Shown: piece after piece, positions 18,933 to 27,690 of the stretch
Layout of the letters: each line of letters opens with the position of its first letter
How positions within the stretch are numbered: position 1 is the first letter of the stretch
From: Gnetum montanum
Taxonomy: Eukaryota; Streptophyta; Gnetopsida; Gnetales; Gnetaceae
Direction: 5' to 3'
NCBI GenBank assembly: GCA_015680685.1
Contig: MNCI01002038.1
Coordinates: forward strand, 159,784 to 187,914
Length of the DNA: 28,131 bases
Translations under genes and position numbers: made by a program
The notes under the pieces: model-generated
Told to the model about the DNA's origin: nothing
What the model saw: only the letters and a program-made list of their open reading frames with translations
Database searches by the model: none

Positions 18933-20122
18933 ATGGACTCCTTTTATTCAAACACAACCGCCATGGTCACCACCGATCTGGGTGTTGCGCCTGTGAATCC
19001 TACGGTGGTCACAGGACCAGCTCCTAGTGCAACGGGACCTCAGGGACCATTGCGCCGATCATTGAGGCTTCAAGGGAAAGAGCCCATCTTTACGGTTATA
19101 ACCCCTAAAGAATACAATTTCATATGCGTCAAGATTCAGGCGAGGTTGGCTCTTAGCTGAGCCGAGTTGGAGGCGAAGCGAAACTTTGAGGTGCTTCACC
19201 GGGGGGTTATGATTTTAAGCCGACAGCCTACGACATAATCCCCTTGACCGAAGACCAACACAAGCTTATCGCATAGTTGGTCATGGCTAGAGGCCAGACT
19301 TCACAAACCGCGGTGGAGCCCCAGCGTGAGGAAGAGGTAGAGGACGAATTCGCAGCTCTATCGGAACATTCGTTCCATACTTTGACACCCCACACGTACG
19401 TAAATCCGTTGTTCCCTTTCAACGGAGAGGCAGCTTCTCTGGACTCATCCGCAACCATGCAGACGCAAATCCCTGTCCTTCCGCAGGCCAACGCGCAGCC
19501 GTCTGGATTGCAAACGCAACTACCGCATAATGCGGGGGTGGTTCCGTCACAACACGTAATCAGCATTTCGGCGGTGATCCCGACGACTACCGCACCCCAT
19601 TTCATCCCTCAGGTACAAGCTCACACTGTACCGACAACTCACTCAGCGCAAATGTTCCGGCCCCCGCCAACTCAGCAAAATACTGTAACCGTACCACAGC
19701 AGACCTTCATGCAATATCCTGCAACAAGTCAGTGGATCAACCTTGCTACACAACAACACCCGTCTGCGGTGTACGGTGCACAGTCTTCGGTCGCACCCGC
19801 GGCACAATTTTTGCAGGCGCTTCCTCAATATACCTACCATTATCCTGCACAGCAGGCAGGGGTTAACCTCTCGTCTCAGACCAGTGGATGGTGGTCTTCG
19901 CAGGCCCCTCAGCCTACAGGAATCCCTGCTCCACTAGTGGTTAGCCAACCACCTCCTGCATTCCAGTTTCCTAGGGCTGCCCACCCAGTCCAACCTCCTA
20001 TGCCTGCTGCACAGCCACCTCCGCCAACAGGTTTGGACCAAGCTTTCCAGCTTATCCAGACGCTTACCGAAGAGGTTCGACGCCTCAAGACCGCTGGATC
20101 TGATACTATTCAGATCATGGAC
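18933..20122 (+). pseudogene. gag: gag N-terminal region of the younger element
   Basis: An ATG at 18933 begins a frame (MDSFYSNTTAMVTTDLG) that leads into RSLRLQGKEPIF and is matched in the old copy. It is broken by TGA at 19158, by a one-base loss in a run of six G (19201-19206), and by TAG at 19274. It then stays open from 19277 to 20122 as a Pro/Gln/Ala-rich region with many PQ, QPP and APQPTG-like stretches, likely disordered. It ends in a short helical piece (FQLIQTLTEEVRRLK). At 20123 one extra base shifts into the frame of the core domain. The long P/Q-rich linker before the capsid domain fits Tat-lineage Gag. Confidence 0.75.
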
Positions 20123-20123
20123 T

Positions 20124-21305
20124 GATGATCCGATCAATCTAGCGGTCCCCGTGCTGTCATTGTCACCAGGGATGTCCCTCCCTCATTTTACCAAGTATAA
20201 TGGAGAGGGGGATCCCAACACTCATCTAGCCACCTTCAGGTCTGAATCTTTGTTGTTACAACAGTGGCCGCACACTCTAATCCGAGTCTTCGCGATGTCT
20301 TTAACAGGGAAGGCTTTAGACTGGTATAGAGCTCTCCCACGCTCTTCCATTACAACCTTGGAAGAGCTGCTGACCCAATTTGTGACCCGATTCAAATACA
20401 ACATGAAGCCGGAAGTCACGTTGGAACAGCTTATGGGGGTGAAACAAGACCCGCTCGAGCCAGTCCAAAAGTTTATACAGCGTTGGAATGCTACCTTGAA
20501 TAAGATCTGTGACCCGATCGCAGACTCCCATCTACTGGCTATATTCAAGGGAGCAGTCAACGACTTTATTAAGTCTAAGCTGTATTATCTTTCCCCCGGC
20601 GATATACGTCAGGCCTTCGCACAGGTCCGAAGCATCCAAGATGCTGCGGAGGCCAGCAAAGACCCGGCATATGTCGCCTACAAAAACGCACACAACAAAG
20701 CCAAAGACAAAGGCAAGGCAGCGACAACGACGGTAGCCGCGCTGACTAAAAGTGCGAAGAACAAGAACAAGAAGGCGCCCACAACAGTGCCACCCGAGGC
20801 CACGGCTGGTGCCGGCACCAGTCAAGCCACAGCTGCCCCTGAACAGGCCCCCCAGCCAAAGCCAAATTTTAAGCGTAAAGATCGTTCAAAATATGCGGCT
20901 CTACCCATGAAACATTCCGAACTGCTGAAACAACTGTTAGCGGCAGGACACATTCAAACTAAGAAAGTGTCCGAGGAAGCCCTGAAGCGTCGCAGACGTC
21001 ACTGTGAGCTGCTGAAGGACCCTTCTTTCGCCCTGCCTAATGAGCCAGCAGTTCCGAGATCTTTCAGGCTGGACCGTTTCTGTGACTACCACCAGATGTG
21101 TGGTCACGACACGGATTACTGCTGAGCGTTGAAGGATGGCATTCAACGCATGATCGACGAAGGTCATCTAAAACTAGACAGCGGTAATCCTACGTGTCCG
21201 GAAAATCAAACACTGCATGTATACAAGGATCCGTTGAATGCAAGTTACGATCCTTATACAATCACTGTAGTGAGTATGGACAGTGAGCGTAAGGGACCGC
21301 CAAAG
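20124..21305 (+). pseudogene. gag: gag capsid and nucleocapsid region of the younger element
   Basis: The frame is open from 20124 to a single TGA at 21123, then continues. It opens with LPHFTKYNGEGDPNTHLATF, followed by VFAMSLTGKALDWYRALP and a helical Leu-rich stretch with MGVKQDPLEPVQKFIQRW, the standard retrotransposon gag domain. A Lys/Ala-rich basic spacer follows, then the knuckle CDYHQMCGHDTDYC (21081-21122), of the C-x2-H and G-H-x-T-x2-C type typical of Tat elements. TGA directly follows the last Cys, where relatives have a sense codon, and ALKDGIQRMIDEGHLK continues after it. The product would bind and package the element's RNA. Confidence 0.85.
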
Positions 21306-22083
21306 TAGCCCTTTGTTTTGCGAGTGCCCGCCAGCTCACAAAGGGGGCCAACTACTTCTTCGGCAGCCAGTGGGGCCTCACGGCCACCTTTTATCATACG
21401 GGCACCTTCTCAAGCGTGCCCTCAGTCATGCGACAGTACCCAAGCTGCGGCTTCATCCGCACCCATGCCGAGAGCGCCCTTCATTATTAGGGCGCCAAAA
21501 CCATAGGCTGCCCCTCTCACGCAGGGGCAGACCTCTAGCCAGAACCACCAGCCATCGCCTCTCAAGCAAAAGGAGGAGAACAACGTAGTTAACGCAACAA
21601 AAGACCACCCTACGCTCGGCTTCCCTAAGCCCACGCCCCTGGCCTCTGTGCCTTTGTTCATGCCTCAGAAGCAGGCTAAAGGTACAGAAACGCAGCCACC
21701 TTCTCTTGGCAGAAAAAGGAACAACCCTCCCACTGACACCGCTCCACCTCGTGAGATTCGTCTTTTGGGCCGAATGGAGGAGGACAAGGGGGATAAACAA
21801 CCCTGCCGAGAGAAGGACCTCCTCGATGCATTCACGCAGGTCAAGCAAGCTCTTAAACAAAAGAACACAACGCTGAGCTTGTACGACCTACTGATGACAT
21901 CTCGAGAACACCGTGAGGCTATGGTACGCATGTTGACGTCCATATCGGTGGATGCCAGCCTGCCGACCGAAGAGGAAGCGATACACGCTATCATGTTTCC
22001 TTCCGAAGCTGAACAACCCAAGCCTACCTCGTTGACCTTCCTGGACGAGTCTGTCAAAGATGATCCGGAGAAAGGTCAAGTAA
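21306..22083 (+). pseudogene. gag-protease linker of the younger element
   Basis: It stays in the same frame as the capsid part, with TAG at 21306 and 21504. Two copies of a Pro-Phe-Ile-Ile-Arg-Ala-Pro motif (PPFIIRAPSQA, APFIIRAPKP) recall the repeated motif of the old copy. The frame from 21507 to 22083 has no stop. A conserved segment DLLDAFTQVKQALKQKNTTL and SLYDLLMTSREHREAM matches the old copy at about 11515-11620. It ends at an N (22084), after which sense continues in another frame. Confidence 0.7.
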
Positions 22084-22084
22084 N
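22084..22084. other. Single ambiguous base at a coding break
   Basis: The only N of the window lies exactly where about 235 bp present in the old copy (11757-11992) are missing and where the reading frame changes. It looks like a residue of an assembly gap or a mis-joined read rather than a normal ambiguous call. Confidence 0.7.
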
Positions 22085-22086
22085 CG

Positions 22087-22479
22087 ATGGAAGCCACATT
22101 CTTAGTTGTCGAGGAGATGCCCGGCTTCAACTTAATCTTAGGGAGGTCGTGGTTAGCCTAGCTGAGGGCGGTCTCGTCGCCGATACATCAAGAGATACAC
22201 CTACCCTACGCCGGAGGGGAGGTTGTCATACGCGACGACGAGGTCACCCCCAGGACCGTTAACAACATTGAAGAAGAACGGGGTTCAGAGATCGAAACAA
22301 CTAACGATCAGTCCCATCTCCAAGCCCTTGAACAAAACGACAACAAAGACAATGGTCTCGCCTGGGTCAACCTGCCATTTCTAGATGACAGCGTAGAGGA
22401 GTCAAACCCCAAACCTCCTCGCCCTTACGCAGCGCTCAACGTGAAGGCCGTTAAGAAACAACTGCGTATCGACGGTTGA
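22087..22479 (+). pseudogene. pro: Retropepsin C-terminal half of the younger element
   Basis: The frame after the N reads FLVVEEMPGFNLILGRSWL, the terminal protease motif, and LRAVSSPIHQEIHLPYAGG, both matching the old copy. A TAG (22159) sits where the old copy has CAA, consistent with a CAA/CAG codon losing its first C. The catalytic Asp-Ser/Thr-Gly half is missing, so no active enzyme can be encoded as the sequence stands. An acidic linker (NLPFLDDSVEESNPKPPRPY) follows. The frame ends with TGA at 22477. Possible sense-strand splice donors at 22441 (GTGAAG) and 22450 (GTTAAG) lie before this stop, in phase with the acceptor at 27690. Confidence 0.75.
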
Positions 22480-23140
22480 ATAATGGTCTTCTGTGTGTAA
22501 CACTATTTTCGTGTAAGTTAGCACACTCCTTGCTTAGCAGCTTCTTTTGTTTGTTTCAACATACTTTTACGCTATATCTGCTTTCTGTGTTCACGCTTTT
22601 CACTTATTGCATGTTTTATCGTACTTGCATTAATTACGCTTTTGCATTACTTTATGCATTTATCCAAGCTTACATTTTTGTTACAATTTACGCCACGGCC
22701 CGCAATGGCCTTAAACTAGCTATACAAAGTTCACCACTTTCACATTATTTTATGCACTTACGCAGGATTATATTCTGTTATGTGACAACTCGTATGTTGG
22801 CCCGCAACGGCCTTAAACTAGTAGCGATTTTACACAAACTCATATGTTGGCCCGCAACGGCCTTAAACTAGTTATCCGGAGTTATCTACAAACACCATTT
22901 ATGCTTTCTTTACTTTACGCTTTCAGCCCGCAATGGTCTTAAAACTAGGAATTACGCACTATCGTTATTACTCAGGTGAACTTTTCAACAGTTACACTCG
23001 TACTCCGTCAACGAAACATAAAAAAAAAACATATGTAATTGAATATCCAACGTATCCACCAGGTTTTATAATATGTTTTTCCAGTCATTCGTAACATGAC
23101 ACTACACTCAAACATTAACAGGATTTTGCGTAAATCACAA
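22480..23140. other. Spacer between converging sense and antisense frames
   Basis: AT-rich spacer without a gene, containing the GGCC repeats listed next. It probably holds the 3' untranslated region of the antisense gene, which would end on the minus strand in this interval. Confidence 0.5.
22697..22948. repeat. Four GGCCCGCAAYGGCCTTAAACTAG units
   Basis: Units lie at 22697-22719, 22799-22821, 22849-22871 and 22926-22948; the last is slightly altered. Three are preceded by the same A/T-rich lead-in (CGTATGTTGG or CATATGTTGG type). They are homologous to the denser array at 12708-13020. Confidence 0.85.
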
Positions 23141-23389
23141 TTACGCATTCCCCCTACTGCCACTATCACCGGTATCTTTTAACTCTGAATCCAGCCCCAA
23201 AAGGTCATCCTCCAGTGGGCCATCGTTTCTGGGAATTATCCCTCCATGAAAGATTGTCTCTTCACGAGGCTCTCGCTCTGATATTGGCTCCACAGGAAGA
23301 CGCTCTTCATCGCTTCGTTCCACCTCTGCTTCCACTGTTTCCTCTCCCAGCCCTTCAACTGGCGCATCTTCTCTACCTCCTTCCGGTAC
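23141..23389 (-). CDS. Exon 8, antisense gene: acidic C-terminal tail
   Basis: Eighty-two codons open with VPEGGREDAPVEGLGEETVE and continue strongly acidic to DSELKDTGDSGSRGNA and a TAA at 23143-23141. The acceptor is TTTGATGTTAG. The old copy has a short acidic, proline-rich counterpart. Low complexity leaves this exon with no functional clue. Confidence 0.65.
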   Translation of the reverse strand, partial: VPEGGREDAPVEGLGEETVEAEVERSDEERLPVEPISEREPREETIFHGGIIPRNDGPLEDDLLGLDSELKDTGDSGSRGNA

Positions 23390-23466
23390 CTAACATCAAA
23401 TAACATCAAATTAGAATAGACGGAGCTAGTCAGAAAATTTTCCAACTAAGCTATGTGCACACTTAC

Positions 23467-24283
23467 TCGCGACGGCCCTGCTTCCGCAGCAAAGGGAAGC
23501 TTGTCCAAACCAGCCCACAAACGCTGCATGATCTCGTCCTCCGTTAGGTCTTGCCACACATCCTCGCCCGAAGCCGTCCCAGCTTTCACCTTCCCTTTCT
23601 CCACGCTACTCCAGGAGGGTGGATCTGGGAAGAAAGTAGGGATTGTAGCCTGATTCCCAGGGAAAACCATTGCTCTCTCTGGGGACGCGGTTACGGTCAC
23701 CTGCTCTTCGAACTTCTTGAAAGCTTCGGACGCTCCGATGGTGTCCACGAAAACCTCCAGGGATCGAGCTTTAACGGCGGACTCGCGGTAACGTTTTCTA
23801 TAAGCAGCGCTTTCCCTTTTGTATAAATACTTGTGGTCCTTCTCCTTCTGCCCCCATTCCTGTACGCTCGCGCAGTAGTCCCTCCAGTCCCGGTTTTTCT
23901 GAGCTAGAAGCTCAATTTGCATCCTTTGCTCTACTAACGCCCGGCTGGTCTGTACGTTGTTCTTGATGGCTGTCCAATAACGGGAGTGATCAATAACAGC
24001 GGTACGCCAGTCTTCACCCCCGTCATTCGAGCCTGTAGGAACTCGTACCGCGCCCTTAGGTCCTCGACTTCCTTGGTCAAGGATTCAATCTTCCCCTCCG
24101 ACCATTGCAGCGTTTTCCATAGGCCTTCATTAACATTCCTGCTTTCCCATATGGAGCGTGTCGAGCATAATGCACATTTATGCACTTCCTCATAAATGTG
24201 GCGTGGCACGACTGCCCCATCAGGTGGGGGCTCCGCTGTGTCCAGGTCAATGGGCTCCGCGAGATCCCATCGGAGGTAAGATC
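23467..24283 (-). CDS. Exon 7, antisense gene: coiled coil with a one-base frameshift
   Basis: The exon starts GSYLRWDLAEPIDLD and runs into a heptad-rich stretch (WSEGKIESLTKEVEDLRARY). The frame then breaks at five G (plus CCCCC, 24017-24021). One more G restores GEDWRTAVIDHSRYWTAIKN, and the old copy supports the restored side with its GDGT and ARYWATL residues. The second half contains MQIELLAQKNRDWRDYCASV and KYLYKRESAAYRKRYRES, again coiled-coil-like, then a Pro-rich and acidic end. The donor CGA|GTAAGT is conserved as CAA|GTTAGT in the old copy. Confidence 0.7.
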
Positions 24284-24353
24284 CTGACAGAAAACAAGCA
24301 TCAATACGGATGACACATTACCAAGACAACATATTGCAACTTCGTTAACTTAC

Positions 24354-24482
24354 CATTGCCAGGTTCAACGAGTTCCATACGCTCGATCATGTCACTGACG
24401 ACGTCTTCCATGAAGGCAAATTTATCGGGAAAGTCCCTCCACATTTTGCTAACAGCAGCAGACGTTGAGGCATCTTCTTCCC
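24354..24482 (-). CDS. Exon 6, antisense gene: conserved short helix
   Basis: Residues 709-750 contain MWRDFPDKFAFMEDVVSDMI, matched in the old copy by PWVEMLDKLTFMEGIVKDIV (14580-14520). The acceptor is ACGCTATAG and the donor AATG|GTAAGT. Phase is 1 at both ends. Confidence 0.7.
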
Positions 24483-24555
24483 CTATAGCGTAATTTGGTT
24501 AGACATTACCTCCATTAACAGATTTTTTAAAAAAACACGCTAACGCACTCATTAC

Positions 24556-24819
24556 CTCTGCCTGTGACAGTGGCGATTTCATCAGCATCTTCCGTATCTC
24601 TTTCCTTTTCACACACTGGAGTCTGTGCGTCACTGGTTCCGGTAGCAGGGGTCTCCTCACGCACCCCAGTCTGTACGTGGCTTCCGCTAGCAGCTGGGTC
24701 CGCTTCACACACTGGAACCTACACACGGCTCGTATTAACAGCTGGGGCCTCTTCTTCCAAAACTAAGGCCCCCTCCCCACGGCTTAGTACCATCGCCCCT
24801 GTTTCAGGGGTCAATTGCC
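24556..24819 (-). CDS. Exon 5, antisense gene: 16-residue repeat linker with a stop
   Basis: Residues 621-707. After GEGALVLEEEAPAV three diverged 16-residue repeats (48 bp each) start VCEADPAASGSHVQTG, VREETPATGTSDAQTP and VCEKERDTEDADEIAT. The unit before them holds TAG at 24721-24719, where the aligned repeats have CAG, so a C-to-T change on the coding strand is likely. The stop would cut the protein to 652 residues, losing the coiled coil. Confidence 0.65.
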
Positions 24820-24909
24820 CTGACATTTTTGTTGTTTACACCATACATTAGCATATAATTCCAGATCATCTAAAATAAAGCATTGCGTATACAAGCCTTT
24901 CACACTTAC

Positions 24910-25950
24910 CAGGCGAAGGCTTATTCCACTGCACCGTGAGCCCAACAGTGTGGCCTGCATCGCCCTCAGGAGCCTCAGCTAGGCGGAGCTTCTTCCGCCG
25001 GGCTGCCGGTTCCACAATTTCCTCTGCCAGACGTTTTCCCCGCGAGGCGTCACCGGTGTAGGTAGGCATTATCCCACCTACGCTGTCGAGACCTCGCGCT
25101 CGGGGCACCGTCAAGCCTTTAGTCGTTACAGACAACGACTCCCCGATCCCTTCCGGCGGATCCTGCCCATAGGTAGTGCTGAGAATGTGGGCAATCCAGG
25201 GTCTGGATAGCTGGTCTCGGTCTTGCTGTACCCAGACCCCATTCCTCTGAATGACTAGAAACTCAGCAAACTGCCGGAGGCAAGCTATGAAAAAGGTGTA
25301 ATGTACATTGAAACGGGACTCAAGCTTCTCCCGAAGCTTGACCATTTCACTGCGCAGTCCCTTAGCAAGATGGCTTGCCCAATCAAACCGGGCTCCCTCT
25401 TCCAGGACCTCTCGCATGATGCGGGTCTGTTCTACCGAAAAGAACTTCGCCTGTGAGAGGGTTTTGGGGAAGGTCCGGGCTCGAAAAAGGGGATAAAGTA
25501 TCTTGGCGGTCACCATCTCGAATTTCTCACAAGGAAACCCCTTGGTCTCCTTATCAATCCTCACCCACTCCTTCAGAAACTCCTCGACTCTAGCGCTCCT
25601 CTTGGCCTTCACTTTTACGGGAAGGCCGTTCGAGGGGACGCCAAACAGGTCCGAGAAGAACTGAGCGTTAATGTCAAAATTTACGTGCATGTTATGCACG
25701 CGCGTGCTAAAACGATCTGCCTTCTCGCTGAAGGAGTTGACCAGGCCTATCATTTCGCTGGCGGGGACATCAGGGGTCGTAGCCAAAAACAGGTGCATCA
25801 GCCTTGTGGCCTGGATCTTGCTGGTCACTGCAACTGGGGCCGCCGAATGGCCGAGCCAACGCTGCGCCTCCTTGATATCCCCGTAATGAAAGAGGACATC
25901 CCTCGCCTCGCGGCCGGAAATCGTAAGGGTAATCTCCCGGGATTCCCTGA
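24910..25950 (-). CDS. Exon 4, antisense gene: passenger-type helical domain
   Basis: The largest exon, 347 codons without a stop. Residues 274-560 are helical and hydrophobic-patterned, with QFFSDLFGVPSNGLPVKVKA, KFEMVTAKILYPLFRARTFP, ARFDWASHLAKGL and RFNVHYTFFIACLRQFAEFL. This order of a ligand-like first block, an 'LYPLF' block, a 'W-x-x-x-x-L' helix and an 'F-x-x-x-L-x-x-F' helix recalls the putative plant transposon-protein families that occur as extra frames in plant LTR elements (Transposase_32 type). That is a pattern impression, not a database result. The end is basic (GKRLAEEI, ARRKKLRL), a possible nuclear localisation signal. The old copy matches over most of its length. Confidence 0.7.
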
Positions 25951-26047
25951 CTGAAAGGCATAAAACGTGAGACAAACAGAAACGCTATTACATAGTGTCC
26001 ATGACTCACAACAACACGCATAACATTAGAACACGCAGCGGCCTTAC

Positions 26048-26295
26048 CGGGGCCAAATGGCAAGGGAAATGGCGGGAGTTCCCTCTCCACATCCTCGACG
26101 GTGAGGGGCGGATCCAAGGTCCAGTCCTCGTGCACCCATCCGAGTTCCTGACAATTCTTAAAAAGGCACTCGTAGTGGGTGTGATACTCACGCATTTCAT
26201 GGCCAATTTGCCCGATAACACCGGCACGCACGTTGTTGGTCGCGGTAAACGCCCTTATTGTCGTTTCGGCCCAGGCCAACGTATCGCCATCGCCA
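26048..26295 (-). CDS. Exon 3, antisense gene: end of the HAD-like region
   Basis: Residues 190-273 begin GDGDTLAWAETTIRAF, which in position and pattern matches the segment after the last motif of FCP1/NIF proteins (a short charged turn, then a helix). Next come IGHEMREYHTHYECLFKNC and an acidic, proline-rich link (ELPPFPLPFGP). The acceptor used is CTAAG|TGG, five bases after the first AG, because only that keeps the frame; the upstream AG (26301) would give a stop at once. Confidence 0.65.
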
Positions 26296-26441
26296 CTTAG
26301 CTGGTTGTCATGTATAAAAAACCTGTACCATACAACGTAAGCTTAACTTACACTTTGCACATAGACTTCTCTTACCCTTCACATCAATAACAGACATTAT
26401 AAACAAAAATAGAGACAATACAGTTAGCCAAATCTGCTTAC

Positions 26442-26891
26442 CCGCCTGCGTAGTACACCGTGCCTGGTGGGTTCTGAAAGTACGTCGACACATGACGAGC
26501 CACGAACAGTGTGTTATATGCATGATAACAGTTGAAACGGGCCATGCTCCAGATCCAGTGTAAGCTCCGCAGACTGCGGGTGCTGAGCACTTGGTCCTCG
26601 GGATAACCCATGTCGATGGCTCCGTCCGTCAGGTAAGCCAGAATCCCCTGCGCCGACCCTGCCAATAGGTGCTCCAAAATGGCATCGGCAACATCCCTGA
26701 TCACATTAGACCAGATAATTATGCTGAAGTTACGCAGCAAAAACTGCAGAAACTCCAGCGCCCCCTTTCGGAACCAGATGGCCTTTCCCTGCACTCGTGT
26801 GTGAGGAGGAGGGACGTTGGGGATGATAGGGTTCAACCAGCACAAAACCCCAATGATGTCTAGCACAATTAGGATGGGCTTTAGCGCGACA
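26442..26891 (-). CDS. Exon 2, antisense gene: FCP1/NIF-like (HAD) domain, catalytic residues lost
   Basis: Residues 41-189 have the layout of the FCP1-homology/NLI-interacting-factor phosphatases found in plants. Motif I is KPILIVLDIIGVLC (Asp51; the second acidic or Asn position is Ile). Then comes WFRKGALEFLQFLLRNF and motif II IIIWSN (97-102), and near the end NTLFVARHVSTYFQNPPGTV, where active members have a double Asp (positions 171-172 here are Ala-Arg). The last block keeps the Asn-Thr-Leu start and the Asn-Pro-Pro-x-Thr end of the family. With the second Asp of motif I and the motif IV acids missing, phosphatase activity is unlikely; a binding role is possible. The acceptor is TTTTCTATACAG and the donor GG|GTAAGC. 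Confidence 0.65.
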
Positions 26892-27159
26892 CTGTATAGA
26901 AAAGCCGAAGCGTACATTAATACCTACATCTTCATTTGCACGACTAACACGTAAAAACTCATAAAACGCACCTAGGCCGAAATCGCCCAAACCCTTGCAA
27001 CAACGCAGGGTCTGTCCCTGACAACGGCGATAAACGCAACCCTTTCAAACCCTCGCATAGACCCGAGGTCCATAACTCAAAATCAACATGCATGTAAACG
27101 AAAATACACCACGAAAAGCAGCCATAGAAACGAAAGTAAGTATGTAAGGAACGACTAAC

Positions 27160-27278
27160 CGGTTCAACGGCGCGGGGTCTCGAACATCGATCAACGCTTG
27201 CGAAACACGGTCCAGAGTTGCTTGCATTTCGTCGATTTTGACCAGTTTTGGGTTCTTCTTCTTGATCTTCGATGCCAT
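27160..27278 (-). CDS. Exon 1, antisense gene: basic N-terminus
   Basis: ATG at 27278 opens MASKIKKKNPKLVKIDEMQA, a Lys-rich start that could act as a nuclear localisation signal, followed by a short amphipathic helix. It ends CG|GTTAGT in phase 2; joined to exon 2 the split codon reads Arg. The start is preferred because it is the first ATG, about 150 nt below a minus-strand TATA box. Confidence 0.7.
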
Positions 27279-27428
27279 TGCGACAGCTTCAGAATTCTTT
27301 CACAGCTTAACACTTGCAAATCTTCGCGAGATTACACGCCCTAACTCTCTGCTCTTCCTTGTCTCAGCGACAGTTATGAATTTGAATTCTCGATAGCCAA
27401 CAGCCTGTTCTCATCGAAGAACCACTTA

Positions 27429-27436
27429 CTTATACG
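27429..27436 (-). promoter_or_regulatory. Likely TATA box of the antisense gene
   Basis: The minus strand reads GCGTATAAGTAAG. It is about 150 nt upstream of the ATG at 27278, which leaves room for a 5' UTR of about 120 nt. The promoter would thus sit between exon 1 and the RT-side splice acceptor at 27690, inside the element. Confidence 0.4.
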
Positions 27437-27678
27437 CGAGGATCACCGACTTGATATCAGAATTAAGCGGGACTTTCCTGAAACGGAATCCGAAAATCCA
27501 GATATTAATGCGGCCGATATCGCACGCGCCACTGTCCGAAATGACGTTAAACTACCACATCTTATCGCCTCGTAATCGGGTTACATTGATTACAGCTTGT
27601 CTATAATATTCAAAATTCAGTTAGCCTTCCACGTTCGGCGACATCACGTCACTTGTCTCCTAACCATTTACGCACTTG

Positions 27679-27690
27679 CCGGTTTTGCAG
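27679..27690 (+). promoter_or_regulatory. Candidate sense-strand 3' splice site before RT
   Basis: CCGGTTTTGCAG followed by GACAGACGGAG is a good plant acceptor. An in-frame TAA at 27661 shows the RT frame does not extend further left, so RT needs its own start (ATG 27703) or splicing to this site. The RT frame is open from 27691, phase 0. Confidence 0.5.

Larger units (their letters stand above)
23141..27278 (-). pseudogene. Antisense eight-exon passenger gene inside the retrotransposon
   Basis: Exons (minus strand): 27278-27160, 26891-26442, 26295-26048, 25950-24910, 24819-24556, 24482-24354, 24283-23467, 23389-23141. Donors read GTTAGT, GTAAGC, GTAAGG, GTAAGT, GTAATG, GTAAGT, GTAAGT; all acceptors end in AG; introns are 70-268 nt. 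Phases agree at all seven junctions (2,2,1,1,1,1,0). The product would be about 1105 residues: an FCP1/NIF-like domain (41-250), a passenger-type helical domain (274-560), a basic stretch and repeat linker (560-708), a coiled coil (about 750-930) and an acidic tail. Lesions are one TAG (24721-24719, codon 653) and one missing base in a G-run (24017-24021). Sense splicing would remove the gene from the element's mRNA. Function is unknown; transcription and translation are inferred. Confidence 0.8.
27279..27690. other. Gap between antisense gene start and RT frame
   Basis: No coding sequence is seen in either direction. It should contain the antisense promoter and 5' UTR and the end of the presumed sense intron. 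The last bases, CACTTGCCGGTTTTGCAG, form the acceptor listed next. Confidence 0.5.

Noticed and set aside
19228-19605. Cysteine-rich minus-strand open frame
   Set aside because: It is a shadow of the P/Q-rich gag region. The cysteines come from reversed Ala, Thr and Gln codons.
21453-21860. Minus-strand open frame of 135 codons
   Set aside because: It mirrors the gag-protease linker frame, which has family matches in the old copy. It is a shadow of a GC-rich coding strand.
22476-22871. Plus-strand open frame of 131 codons rich in Phe, Leu and Tyr
   Set aside because: It covers the T-rich spacer and the GGCC repeats and has no counterpart in the old copy.
26301-26302. First AG upstream of exon 3 as the acceptor
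   Set aside because: Joining at 26301 puts a TAA directly after the junction. The AG five bases further on keeps the frame and fits the phase of exon 2.
26048-26891. Active protein phosphatase
   Set aside because: The second acid of motif I and the acids of the last motif are replaced in the younger copy, and motif I is also altered in the old copy, so catalysis is not expected.
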